Assembly (NCBI GenBank): GCA_903881215.1 | Contig: CAIRSO010000657.1 | Coordinates: 1 to 36,615, forward strand | Reading direction: 5' to 3' | Length of the DNA stretch: 36,615 nt | Origin: an uncultured Bacteroidia bacterium | GTDB lineage: Bacteria; Bacteroidota; Bacteroidia; Bacteroidales; Prolixibacteraceae | In this document: piece after piece, positions 1-9,200 of the stretch | Layout of the letters: each line of letters starts with the position of its first letter | How positions within the stretch are numbered: position 1 is the first letter of the stretch | Made by a program: the position numbers and the translations under genes | Notes under the pieces: generated by a model | What the model saw: the letters and a program-made list of their open reading frames with translations, nothing else | Database searches by the model: none | What the model was told of the DNA's origin: nothing

Positions 1-361
1 ATCTCTTCGTCCGACCAACTCTTGTCGCCCAATTTCAGGATATTAATTTTTATCCCTTTCGATTTGAACATTTTTTTTATCTCCCGGAACTTATCCATTG
101 AAACCGAAGTATGGCGGATCAATCATTGAATGCGGTATTGAACTATGTCGTTCAATCGGGATTAAGCTCAGTAGAATTAATGGGAGATGTGGCTGAGCGT
201 TATGCAGGTGTTCCTCAGTCCAAAGACCCATTGGTAATCCGCCAATGGCGAACTTCGGTTTCAATGGATAAGTTCCGGGAGATAAAAAAAATGTTCAAAT
301 CGAAAGGGATAAAAATTAATATCCTGAAATTGGGCGACAAGAGTTGGTCGGACGAAGAGAT
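1..361. repeat. Perfect 110-bp inverted repeat at window edge (fold-back)
   Basis: Bases 1-110 are the exact reverse complement of bases 252-361 (110 of 110 match by eye), leaving a 141-base spacer at 111-251. The right arm lies inside the coding sequence of the gene at 111-869, while the left arm has no reading of its own. The hexamer CGAAGT at 105-110 abuts the continuing gene and fits both the inverted copy and the expected upstream codons (Arg-Ser before Met-Ala-Asp). That is a microhomology junction, typical of a template-switch chimera at a contig end. Confidence 0.95.
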
Positions 362-869
362 CGATTATGCTTTCAATGCCTGCGAAGCCGTTGGGGCTAT
401 TGGCATCAGTATGGAGATATCCGAGGAAGCTGCCAAGCGCTTTGAACCCTTTGGCGAAAAGCACAAGAAATATGTAATTTTTCACAACCACGGACAACCC
501 GGTGATCCCAATTTTAGTTTCGACAAAGTTCTGGCTTACGGACCTAAGCTGATGCTGAATTTTGATGCGGGGCATTATTTCGGTGCGACAGGATTGCATC
601 CAAATGGCCTGATAGAAAGGCTCCACGATCGAATCATCAGTATTCATATCAAAGACAAAACGGGACCTAAGGCTGCCGATCCCAACAAAAATCAGCCTTT
701 TGGAAAAGGAGAGACTCCTGTTGGAGAAATGCTGAAACTGATTCAAAAGAACAATTGGCCGATCTCCTGTGACATTGAACTTGAGTATACTGTTCCCAAA
801 GAATCAGATGCGGTAAAGGAAGTAGTCAAATGTGTTGCTTTTTGCAAAGCAGTATTGGTGGTTAAATAA
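111..869 (+). CDS. Sugar phosphate isomerase/epimerase-like TIM-barrel protein, 5'-truncated
   Basis: The 252 residues match the xylose isomerase-like/AP endonuclease 2 TIM-barrel family (PF01261), which binds divalent metal and acts on sugars or sugar phosphates. Visible family motifs are VELMGD near the start, the metal-site strand ending in FHNHG, NFDAGHYFGATG and SIHIKDKTGP, then a C-terminal Glu in CDIELEY. Family members usually have 20-60 more residues, often with a Tat or Sec leader and a Y-S-F-R-S strand before this point. Here the reading meets the inverted repeat at base 110, so the ATG at 111 is probably an internal Met and the real N-terminus is missing. Substrate cannot be told. 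The next gene starts 17 bp downstream but is unrelated in function. Confidence 0.75.
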   Translation: MADQSLNAVLNYVVQSGLSSVELMGDVAERYAGVPQSKDPLVIRQWRTSVSMDKFREIKKMFKSKGIKINILKLGDKSWSDEEIDYAFNACEAVGAIGISMEISEEAAKRFEPFGEKHKKYVIFHNHGQPGDPNFSFDKVLAYGPKLMLNFDAGHYFGATGLHPNGLIERLHDRIISIHIKDKTGPKAADPNKNQPFGKGETPVGEMLKLIQKNNWPISCDIELEYTVPKESDAVKEVVKCVAFCKAVLVVK

Positions 870-886
870 CCTAAAATCATTCTATT

Positions 887-2182
887 ATGAGCATTCTTTC
901 AGACCTTCATGAGCTGGTCTCCTCCAATGTTATTTCTGACGAAACGGCTCATCAAATTTCGGACTATTACAAGAAGAAGCAGTCCGGCTCAATGAGCGGT
1001 AAAAACAGGCAGCTGTTGCTTTTCGGTATCCTAGGTGCATTCCTGGTAGGAATTGGTCTGCTGTTTATCGTTGCCAATCAATGGGAAGACCTTCCCCGAA
1101 GTGTTAAAACAGCCTGCGCATTTTTATTACTGATCGTGCCTCAGATGGCATGTGTTTATGCGATGTATAAAAAGCCGGATAAGGTTGTATGGCTTGAAAG
1201 CACTGCTCTGATTTTGTTCTTTGCGGTCAGTGCCAACATATCGTTGGTCAGCCAGATCTACCACATCAATGGCGATGCCAGCACTTTTATCCTTACCTGG
1301 ATGCTGCTGACCGTTCCATTGGTCTACATCATGAACTCTTCGGCTGTATCTATTGCCTATCTGATCGGTATCCTCTCATACAGTTTTGCCATCCGTACCG
1401 ATGGCTCGGCACTATGGAGCAATCATCTTCCCTGGTTTCTCTTTCTGGTAGTAGCTCCGCATTATTTCAAGTTGATAAGGAGTTCTTCGGATGGTCCGCT
1501 AACTAAATTGTTACACTGGGTAGTGCCGGCCGTTCTAACCTTAAACTTGACTACGGTTGTTCACAATTTTGGGTTGTTGATGCCTCCGGTCTATTTTACC
1601 ATATTTGGAATCTTCTATTTTATTGGGAAGAGCAATTATTTCCAATACCGAACAACTGAACAAAACGGATATCTGCTAATAGGTACAATGGGTTCAATCA
1701 TTACCCTGATTTTCATGTCCTTCAAATCAAATTGGGAAAAATTGTCATCAAAGTCTTTCCCTTTTGACACCGTTTCGGTCTCTCCCGAGTTTATAGCTTT
1801 TGCTTTGTTATTTGCCCTTGCGGCCGGATTGTTGTATCAGGAGATTCGCAAGCGGGGATTGGCAGAGCTAAAAATTATGGAGTTCTCCTGGGTGTTGTTT
1901 CTTTTCATTTTTGTCCTCGGATTTTTTACTACTGTATCCGTCTATTTGATTAATCTGGCAGTCTTTGCGACCGGTGTCATAATGATCAGGGAGGGTGCCG
2001 GGAAAAACAATCTCAGCACACTGAATTCAGGAATGATGGTGATCACGATCTTGCTGATATGTAGGTCGTTCGACATCGATCTGACCTACGTTGTTAAGGG
2101 ATTGATGTTTGTCTGCGTTGGGATCGGATTCTTTATCACCAATTGGTGGATGCTTAAAAAACAAAGGAAAAATGAAGCGTAA
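887..2182 (+). CDS. DUF2157 family polytopic membrane protein
   Basis: This 431-residue protein has a short cytoplasmic N-terminus (about residues 1-42) with the pattern seen in DUF2157 proteins: a small helical segment reading VSSNVISDETAHQISDYY, then many hydrophobic helices from about residue 43 to the end. The segment GLLFIVANQWEDLP after the first helix is typical of the family. About ten to twelve spans can be counted. The molecular role of DUF2157 proteins is not known. The following gene, a GDYXXLXY-type protein, overlaps its end by 11 bp; this pairing is common for the family and suggests the two products act together in the membrane. Confidence 0.75.
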   Translation: MSILSDLHELVSSNVISDETAHQISDYYKKKQSGSMSGKNRQLLLFGILGAFLVGIGLLFIVANQWEDLPRSVKTACAFLLLIVPQMACVYAMYKKPDKVVWLESTALILFFAVSANISLVSQIYHINGDASTFILTWMLLTVPLVYIMNSSAVSIAYLIGILSYSFAIRTDGSALWSNHLPWFLFLVVAPHYFKLIRSSSDGPLTKLLHWVVPAVLTLNLTTVVHNFGLLMPPVYFTIFGIFYFIGKSNYFQYRTTEQNGYLLIGTMGSIITLIFMSFKSNWEKLSSKSFPFDTVSVSPEFIAFALLFALAAGLLYQEIRKRGLAELKIMEFSWVLFLFIFVLGFFTTVSVYLINLAVFATGVIMIREGAGKNNLSTLNSGMMVITILLICRSFDIDLTYVVKGLMFVCVGIGFFITNWWMLKKQRKNEA

Positions 2183-2735
2183 TAAAATGATGTTCGTTGC
2201 GTTTGCCGTGGTAGCCATGGCGCAACTTTTTGTTCCCGGTTGGATGATCAGCACCATGGCTGATATCGCCAAAACCGGGAATGAATTTAACTTCAAAGTC
2301 AGTCACAATCGTGCCGGAGCCTCCTTGCAAGGGAGCTACATCTGGCTTAGTTTTGAAGCCAATAAATTTAAGGTGGACAAGAAGGATTGGGACAACAACC
2401 AAAGTGTTTTCGTGATCTTCGACAAAGACAGCGAGGGTTTTGCGAGGGTCAAATCTGTCACCAAAGAAAAACCGGCCGGCACCAATGACTGGGTGAAAGC
2501 CATGGCATATCTGAATCGCAAAGACTCCAGCTTTCTAAGGCTTACCTATCCTTTTAGCAACTATTACGTACCGAATGCAAACACGAGCGAGGCAGAAAAA
2601 GCATTCGATAAAGCGATGAATGACAGCTTTAAAACCATCACCCTAAAAATAAATATTCGTGAGAACCAGTTTCTTGCCGGTGATCTGATGGTTGACAGTG
2701 TGAAAGTCAGTGAATTCTTGAAAGGGATTAAGTAG
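2172..2735 (+). CDS. GDYXXLXY-type membrane-anchored protein
   Basis: With the ATG at 2172 the product is 187 residues: MKRNKMM, one N-terminal hydrophobic segment (about residues 6-24, signal anchor or signal peptide), then a soluble extracytoplasmic domain. The stretch GSYIWLSFE near residue 55 corresponds to the GDYxxLxY signature of the family (PF14345), with Ser in place of Asp. I chose this start because upstream in-frame sequence lies inside the DUF2157 gene and lacks a leader, whereas MKRNK begins a clear hydrophobic segment. The gene overlaps the upstream DUF2157 gene by 11 bp, so the two are probably translationally coupled. Biochemical role unknown. Confidence 0.65.
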   Translation: MKRNKMMFVAFAVVAMAQLFVPGWMISTMADIAKTGNEFNFKVSHNRAGASLQGSYIWLSFEANKFKVDKKDWDNNQSVFVIFDKDSEGFARVKSVTKEKPAGTNDWVKAMAYLNRKDSSFLRLTYPFSNYYVPNANTSEAEKAFDKAMNDSFKTITLKINIRENQFLAGDLMVDSVKVSEFLKGIK

Positions 2736-2768
2736 CCGAAAGGAAGCAACCAACTTTCATAGATTTCG

Positions 2769-3755
2769 CTAATCTTTTATACATCTGACAGACATCCCAA
2801 TTTTTTTGCTGAAGTTGGAGCCTGTAATTCCATTGCTGCTGAAGCCAATGAGGTATGCTACGGTGCTTGCTGTTCCATTGTCAGCTGAGCTCCACAAATA
2901 AATATTTGAGCTTCCAAGGGAATAAGTACCATCGAACGACCGGGTTCCACCAGGCAGTGCAGAAAATCCTGAGGTATCTGAACCATTTCCGTTGCTGTAC
3001 CATCCGGAGGTAGCTTTTAGTTTACCACCCGCTACATCAATCCCACCCAGATAGTTGATTAAGTTGGTCCATTCAGCGTACGATGGTAAATGCCATCCTG
3101 TCGGACAAAGTTTTCCATTGGTGTTGGCAAACCAGTTGTACAAGGCTCCATAGATATTCTTGTTGCTGGCATCGTTGCCGTACCAGCAATATGCACCGCT
3201 TGTAAGTGAATTCCATGCAGTAGGATCAGATACGATGGCTATGGCAGTATTGTCTTTGTATTTTGTTGTTTTCAGGTTTTCTGCCATCCAGACCTGGGTG
3301 CCGATCGTGGTGGTCTTATATACATTTCCATCGGCATCAGTTACAGTTAACGCCACCGCAGCTGCCGGAGTAGTAAAACTTACCTGATTTCCATAGAATG
3401 TACCCTGGCTATTGATAGCATAAGCTCTAACATAATAAGTGGTCTTTTCCGTCAGACCTGTTACACTCGAAGAAAAGGTACCAAGACCAAGGCCATTGGG
3501 TGATTTGGTATTGTTTGTGGTCGGATTTAGGGAGGTAGCATAGACGACTCCCCGCTCAGTTACCGCATTGTTCCCATCACTGGTAACATTCCCGCCCAGA
3601 ATCGCGACACTGCTTGTAAGGACGTTGGCGGCATTGGTTGTTAGGGTAGCAGAGGAGGTAGGTTCCGACTCATCCTTCGGTGGCTGACAGCTAAACATGA
3701 GAGCCATAATAACTGCACAAAATACCAACATGGGGGACAATTGTTGCTGTTTCAT
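2769..3755 (-). CDS. FISUMP-domain surface lipoprotein
   Basis: The 328-residue product begins with a lipoprotein signal (hydrophobic stretch ending MFSC, lipidated Cys23). It continues with a Ser/Thr-rich segment and a fibronectin-like beta domain (about residues 35-130, with GVVYATS and TTYYVRAYAINSQGTFYG). The C-terminal half (about 137-328) is a Fibrobacter succinogenes major paralogous domain (TIGR02145): VYKTTTIGTQVWMAENLKTTKY, YGALYNWFA, LCPTGWHLPSYAEWTNL, SALPGGTRS and a final SVRCIKD. These proteins are exported and surface anchored; their ligand is unknown. The gene is convergent with the preceding pair and stands alone. Confidence 0.88.
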   Translation of the reverse strand: MKQQQLSPMLVFCAVIMALMFSCQPPKDESEPTSSATLTTNAANVLTSSVAILGGNVTSDGNNAVTERGVVYATSLNPTTNNTKSPNGLGLGTFSSSVTGLTEKTTYYVRAYAINSQGTFYGNQVSFTTPAAAVALTVTDADGNVYKTTTIGTQVWMAENLKTTKYKDNTAIAIVSDPTAWNSLTSGAYCWYGNDASNKNIYGALYNWFANTNGKLCPTGWHLPSYAEWTNLINYLGGIDVAGGKLKATSGWYSNGNGSDTSGFSALPGGTRSFDGTYSLGSSNIYLWSSADNGTASTVAYLIGFSSNGITGSNFSKKIGMSVRCIKD

Positions 3756-3922
3756 AGCCTATTTAATATAAAGATAAATATATCGATATGTTAATACATA
3801 TTTCATTGAACTGCAATACATCTAAGGTAAAAAAAATATCTTCTTAATCCAAATATTGGAAACCTAATTTGTATTGAAGTCAAAATTACCCGGACTCACA
3901 TATCTGTGAAAGTCTTTTTTTG

Positions 3923-3930
3923 TAGTTTTG
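3923..3930 (+). promoter_or_regulatory. Candidate Bacteroidota -7 box
   Basis: TAGTTTTG matches the TAnnTTTG consensus of the primary Bacteroidota sigma factor and lies 70 bp before the oligopeptidase start. No good TTTG is seen 19 bases upstream, so the assignment is weak. Confidence 0.3.
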
Positions 3931-4000
3931 CAAGGATGGTTTTGCGACAGACGCAGTTCAAAAGCCAATGTATTTGATATATAAAAACTCTTTTATTACG

Positions 4001-6130
4001 ATGAAAAAGTCCATAGTATTGATAACCCTTTTCGTTTACGTATTATCCGTTAATGCCCAATTTATGAAAGCAAAAGCTCCGATTGCAGAGAAAAAAGAAC
4101 ACTGGCGTACTTTGCACGGTGACAAGGTGCTGGACAATTATTACTGGATGTACGATTTTTTCGGGAAAGGCCCGGACAGTACGAAAGTGGTAGATTATCT
4201 CAAGGAAGAGAATGCCTATCTGGACAATGTGATGAAAGGAACCAAACAGTTTCAGGCTGATTTGTTCACAGAGATGAAGAACAGAATCAAGGAGAAAGAT
4301 GAAAGTGTACCAGTATTTAAAAACGGATATTATTATTATTCAAGGACTGAGGATGGCAAACAGTATTACAAATATTGCCGGAAGAAGGGAAGCCTGACTG
4401 CCAATGAGGAGATTCTGCTGGATGTCGATAAAATGGCGGAAGGTCATGCCTATTATGCCGCTTCCGGATTCGACATCAGTGAAGACAACCGTTACCTGGC
4501 TTTTGGGGTGGACCTGGTGAGCAGAAGACAATACACCATCCACATCAAAGACCTTCAGACCGGACAGATGCTGACAGATGCCATCGAAAATACGGAGGGT
4601 GACCCATGTTGGGCCAATGACAACAAGACCATCTTTTATACTGCCAAGAACCCGGTAACGCTGTTGTCTGAAAAAATCCAGCGACATACCATGGGAACGG
4701 ATGCCAAAAAGGATGTATTGGTATATGAGGAGACCGACAAAAGCAATTACATCAGCATAGGGAAAAGCAAAAACAGCCGCTACATCTTCATCGCTTCAAC
4801 TGCAACACTCTCCTCCGAATACAGGATGATTGATGCAGACAAGCCCTCTGCTGCATTTAAAGTCTTTGCTCCCAGGATGAAAGATGTCTTGTACGATGTT
4901 ATTCCACTAGCTGATAAATTCCTCATTTTGACCAATAAGGATGATGCGAAGAATTTTAAACTGATGGAAGCTCCTTTGAATAGTACTTCGGCAGCTTCGT
5001 GGAAAGAGGTAATTCCCGTCAGGAAAGATGTTTTACTCCAAAGTGTAGCAGAGTTCAAGGATTTTATCGTGATCAACGAACGCAAAGACGGGTTGGTTAA
5101 ATTAAGGGTGAGAAGTACAAAAGATCTGACTGAACACTATATTGATTTCGGCGAGCCGGCCTACATGGCCAATATTGGTGCCAATCCTGAATACAACAGC
5201 ACAACCTTGCGTTATGGCTACACTTCCCTGACAACTCCCTATTCTACTTTCGATTACAACATGGTGACCAAAGAAAAAACCCTAAAGAAACAACAGGAGG
5301 TATTGGGTGGCTATGATTCAAAGCAGTATGTTACCGAGCGTCTGTATGCAACAGCAAAAGATGGCACAAAAGTTCCTATTTCCCTGGTTTACAAAAAGGG
5401 ATTCAGGAAAGATGGAAATGCACCCTTGCTGCTTTATGGTTACGGAAGTTATGGTGCCAGCATGGATGCCAGTTTCGGAGGTACCCGGCTAAGTTTGCTG
5501 AACAGGGGTTTTGTATATGCCATTGCACACATCCGCGGCGGACAGGAGATGGGACGTCTCTGGTATGAAGACGGAAAACTGATGAAAAAGATCAACACGT
5601 TTACCGACTTTATCGATTGTGGCGAATTCCTGGTCAAGGAAAAATATACAAGCAAATCGCATCTGTACGCCCAGGGTGGCAGTGCCGGAGGTCTGCTGAT
5701 GGGCGCAGTGGTCAACATGGCTCCGGAATTGTGGCATGGAGTTATCGCGCAGGTTCCGTTTGTGGATGTCATAAATACCATGTTGGACGAAAGCATACCG
5801 CTTACTACCAACGAGTTTGACGAATGGGGCAACCCCAAAAATAAGGATGCCTATTCCTACATGAAAAGCTATTCGCCTTACGAAAATGTTGAGAAGAAAA
5901 ATTATCCGAATATGCTTGTCACAACCGGGTTGCACGACAGTCAGGTGCAATATTTTGAACCTTCCAAATGGGTGGCCAAACTTCGGGAAATGAAAACGGA
6001 TAAAAATATGCTACTCCTGCACACCAACATGGAATTCGGTCATGGTGGCGCCAGCGGCCGGTTCGATTATCTGAAAGACCTTGCATTGAATTACGCATTT
6101 CTTTTTACTTTGGAAGGAATCTCGAAATAG
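4001..6130 (+). CDS. Secreted prolyl oligopeptidase (S9A/oligopeptidase B-like)
   Basis: From the ATG at 4001 the product is 709 residues, the usual size for the family. It starts with a Sec signal peptide (MKKSIVLITLFVYVLSVNAQF), so it should act in the periplasm. The N-terminal domain opens with HGDKVLDNYYWM (about residues 38-49) and forms the seven-blade propeller that restricts substrates to peptides. The hydrolase domain shows YAIAHIRGGQEMGRLWYEDGK, the nucleophile in GGSAGG (Ser561), the acid in TGLHDSQVQY (Asp646) and the base in FGHGGASGR (His681), so all three catalytic residues are present. It would cleave short peptides after proline or basic residues; which of the two is not clear. 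A longer start at 3968 is possible but would bury the leader. Confidence 0.92.
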   Translation: MKKSIVLITLFVYVLSVNAQFMKAKAPIAEKKEHWRTLHGDKVLDNYYWMYDFFGKGPDSTKVVDYLKEENAYLDNVMKGTKQFQADLFTEMKNRIKEKDESVPVFKNGYYYYSRTEDGKQYYKYCRKKGSLTANEEILLDVDKMAEGHAYYAASGFDISEDNRYLAFGVDLVSRRQYTIHIKDLQTGQMLTDAIENTEGDPCWANDNKTIFYTAKNPVTLLSEKIQRHTMGTDAKKDVLVYEETDKSNYISIGKSKNSRYIFIASTATLSSEYRMIDADKPSAAFKVFAPRMKDVLYDVIPLADKFLILTNKDDAKNFKLMEAPLNSTSAASWKEVIPVRKDVLLQSVAEFKDFIVINERKDGLVKLRVRSTKDLTEHYIDFGEPAYMANIGANPEYNSTTLRYGYTSLTTPYSTFDYNMVTKEKTLKKQQEVLGGYDSKQYVTERLYATAKDGTKVPISLVYKKGFRKDGNAPLLLYGYGSYGASMDASFGGTRLSLLNRGFVYAIAHIRGGQEMGRLWYEDGKLMKKINTFTDFIDCGEFLVKEKYTSKSHLYAQGGSAGGLLMGAVVNMAPELWHGVIAQVPFVDVINTMLDESIPLTTNEFDEWGNPKNKDAYSYMKSYSPYENVEKKNYPNMLVTTGLHDSQVQYFEPSKWVAKLREMKTDKNMLLLHTNMEFGHGGASGRFDYLKDLALNYAFLFTLEGISK

Positions 6131-6138
6131 ATCAGTTA

Positions 6139-6240
6139 GTTGGACGAATTCGTTTTTTCCTGCTTCATCCAACAAATTTTTATGCTAAATTTAGCTGATC
6201 CTTCTCCATCCTGTTTGAGGAAGAGGGTCAGCTTTAATTT
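6139..6240 (+). terminator. Two consecutive hairpins after the oligopeptidase gene
   Basis: Hairpin one pairs GTTGGACGAA (6139-6148) with TTCATCCAAC (6164-6173), 9 of 10, and is followed by AAATTTTTAT. Hairpin two pairs AGCTGATCC (6193-6201) with GGGTCAGCT (6225-6233) and is followed by TTAATTT. Both have long loops, so termination is plausible but not certain. Confidence 0.4.
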
Positions 6241-6251
6241 ATTGTATATCA

Positions 6252-9200
6252 ATGAGAGGATTGGATGTTCGGAATATTGATAAGAAGAATCAGGTGAACT
6301 CTTACCTGCTTTTTGAGCGGGATGTCTTGATTGGCAAAACCATAGAAATTCTGGCTAACGGAGTGGATATTAGAACTTCCCTGCAACAGGTATGTGAAGC
6401 CTTTTACGCATGCGTTGTGACTGGCAATTCGTTTTCTGTCAGGATTTTATTTGACGAACAGGTTTTTACAAATCACCCGTTTCAAGAAACTTCTGTTGTC
6501 GTTAAAAGCGATTTTCATCTGCCGGATGGGCAATCTGGCACTACGGAGCTATTTCTGGCGCCACAAGTGCAGACATCTACATCAATAGCAATCGTTGAAG
6601 AGGCTGAGAAGACATTGCGGGTTATCAATCCTCTGCTTGTGGGAATGATCGCTAAAACGAAACTGGAACGGTTGACTTTCGATATCGGCGAACGCCGGAA
6701 AGAGTTGCACGGAATCAACCGAACGACAGAAATTCTTCAATCAAACAACCCACTCGGAGAATCTCTCCAAAAGATTTGTTCTATTTTGCCTGATTCGTGG
6801 CAATTCCCCGAACACACCGTAGCCCGTATCTCTTTTGGAAAAAGTGTGTTTGAAAGTGAAGGATTCAGGGAAACGCCCTGGAAAATGGAGCAGGGATTTG
6901 AAGCTCCTGACCACCGGAAGGGGTTGATAGAGGTCTATTATCTAAAGCAATTTCCGGAGGCTGATGAAGGCCCGTTTCTGAAAGAGGAGCGCGATTTGCT
7001 GGTCAATCTCTCCAACCTGATTGCAGGATCTGCCATGCGCGACGTCTTTATTAAATTGCAGCATGAAAATACCGAGCGACTGAAAGAGCTTAGGGCCATC
7101 AACCAAACCACTCTCATCATTGAAGAGGGGAAGATGGTTGAAGAAACCATGCAGGAGATATGCGACATCCTTCCAAAATCCTGGCAATATCCAAAGTATA
7201 CCGTTACCCGGATACGATTCGAGGGGAAATCCTACCTGAGCGAGCACTTTGCTGAGACAGACTGGGTTCAATCTGAAAATTTTGTCACAATAGACAACAA
7301 AAAGGGTTCCATCGAGATTTTTTATCTGAAAAAATTCCCAAAAGAAGATGAAGGACCCTTCTTACAGGAGGAACGCAACCTTTTGATCAACATTGCCTTG
7401 ATGATCAGCGGTTATCTGAATAATTACAAAGGCCGGGAAATCATTCACCGCAAAGGAGTTCCCATTAGCACCATACATCCTTCTGATGATTTCAGAAACT
7501 CTCTGACAAAAAGCAAAAAGCCGCTTCAGCTGTATTTCAACCAGCAATCTATCGACAAGTATGTCTATCTGGATATGATGCGGTTCAAAATCAAGCACAT
7601 CCTGTTTGTTGCTACCTTGTACGATGCTTTTATCCTGGAAAGTGAAGACTCATTTTTTGAGAAATTCATGGGGGAAGCCTACCAGTACAGCCTCTTTTCA
7701 GTACCCAGGATTACGGGTGTTTCATCAGCCGAAGAGGCACTTAACCTGTTGGAAACCACGAATTTTGATTTGGTTATCCTAATGGCGGGAATGGATCGTG
7801 AGGGACCGGTCATCCTGAGCGAACAGATCCGTGCAAAAAAAGAGTCACTCCCCATTTACCTGCTTCTGAATAAAAAGAGCGATATCAAGTATTTTGAAGA
7901 GCTGGTACCCACCATCCGGTCGGTTGACAAGCTGTTTGTCTGGAATGGTGATTCCCTGATTCTCTTTGCCATTGTAAAATCTACTGAAGACAAAGTCAAT
8001 GTGGAGAACGATACCAAAATTGGATTGGTCCGGGTTATCCTGCTGATTGAAGATTCACCGTTGTACTACTCCAAATACCTTCAGTTTTTGTACGACATTG
8101 TCTTCAGTCAGGTCCAGCAACTTTTGCCGGAGGTGGAGAAAAATGAGCTGGACAAGATTTCCAAAATGCGATCGAGGCCCAAAATCCTGCTGGCAAGAAA
8201 TTACGAAGAGGCGGTTGCCATCTTCAACAAATACAGGGACTTTATGCTCTGTGTGATTTCTGATGTGGAGTTCGACCGGAACGGTAAGATGGACAAGCAT
8301 GCCGGAGTCAATTTTATCAAATATGTCAAATCGCACATTTCAAAAATTCCGATCATCCTGCAATCCTCAGAGAACAGGAACGAGCAGATAGCGAAAGAGC
8401 TGGAAGTAGCCTTCATCAACAAAAATTCGGAGTCACTGCTGAAAGATTTGAGGCATTACCTGGTTAGTTACCTTGGCTTTGGGAATTTTGTCTTCAGGGA
8501 CAAAGAGGGCAACACCATCGGAATAGCTAAATCATTGCGCGAGTTTGAAACTTTGCTGCAGGAAGTTCCAGACGAATCGCTGTACCTGCATGCATCAGAG
8601 AACCAGCTCTCCTTATGGCTGATGTCGCGCGGAGAAATCCAGCTGGCTAAAACGCTTAATCCGGTGTCGGCCAATACATTCAAGGATATGGATGAGATGA
8701 GGCAGTTCTTCCTGGATTCCATCAAGCACTACCGTGAAGAGAAGAAGAAAGGGAAAATTCTGAGTTTCGACGAAACATCCACCCTGGATGAAAAGAACAT
8801 CGTCTCCTTCTGCGGTGGGTCACTTGGAGGAAAGGGACGCGGTCTGGCATTTATCAACACGCTGATTTACAATCTTGAATTTCCAACGTTAACAAACAAA
8901 ATCAATATTCTGGCTCCGATTACAGTTGTCATCGGAACGAATGAATTCCAGCATTTTATCTCAAAAAACAAGCTTTTTGATAAAATCATAGTACCGGACG
9001 TCTCCTTCGCTGAACTCAGGCGCCATTTTGTGGAGGCCCAGCTTTCCAGTTCTTTGCTGAAAAAATTGAAGGTATTTGTTTCACAGATCGACAGGCCCAT
9101 CGCGGTCCGGTCGTCCAGCACTTCTGAAGATTCCATTACGCAACCTTTTGCGGGCGTCTTTGATACCTATATTGTCCCAAATGGTAAAGGCAACAAGAAG

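Noticed and set aside
1-361. Inverted repeat as ends of a mobile element
   Set aside because: The arms lie in one gene's coding sequence, the spacer is gene sequence, and there is no transposase or target duplication.
3968-4000. Upstream ATG of the oligopeptidase as the true start
   Set aside because: It would put eleven residues in front of a clean signal peptide that begins with MKKS at 4001.
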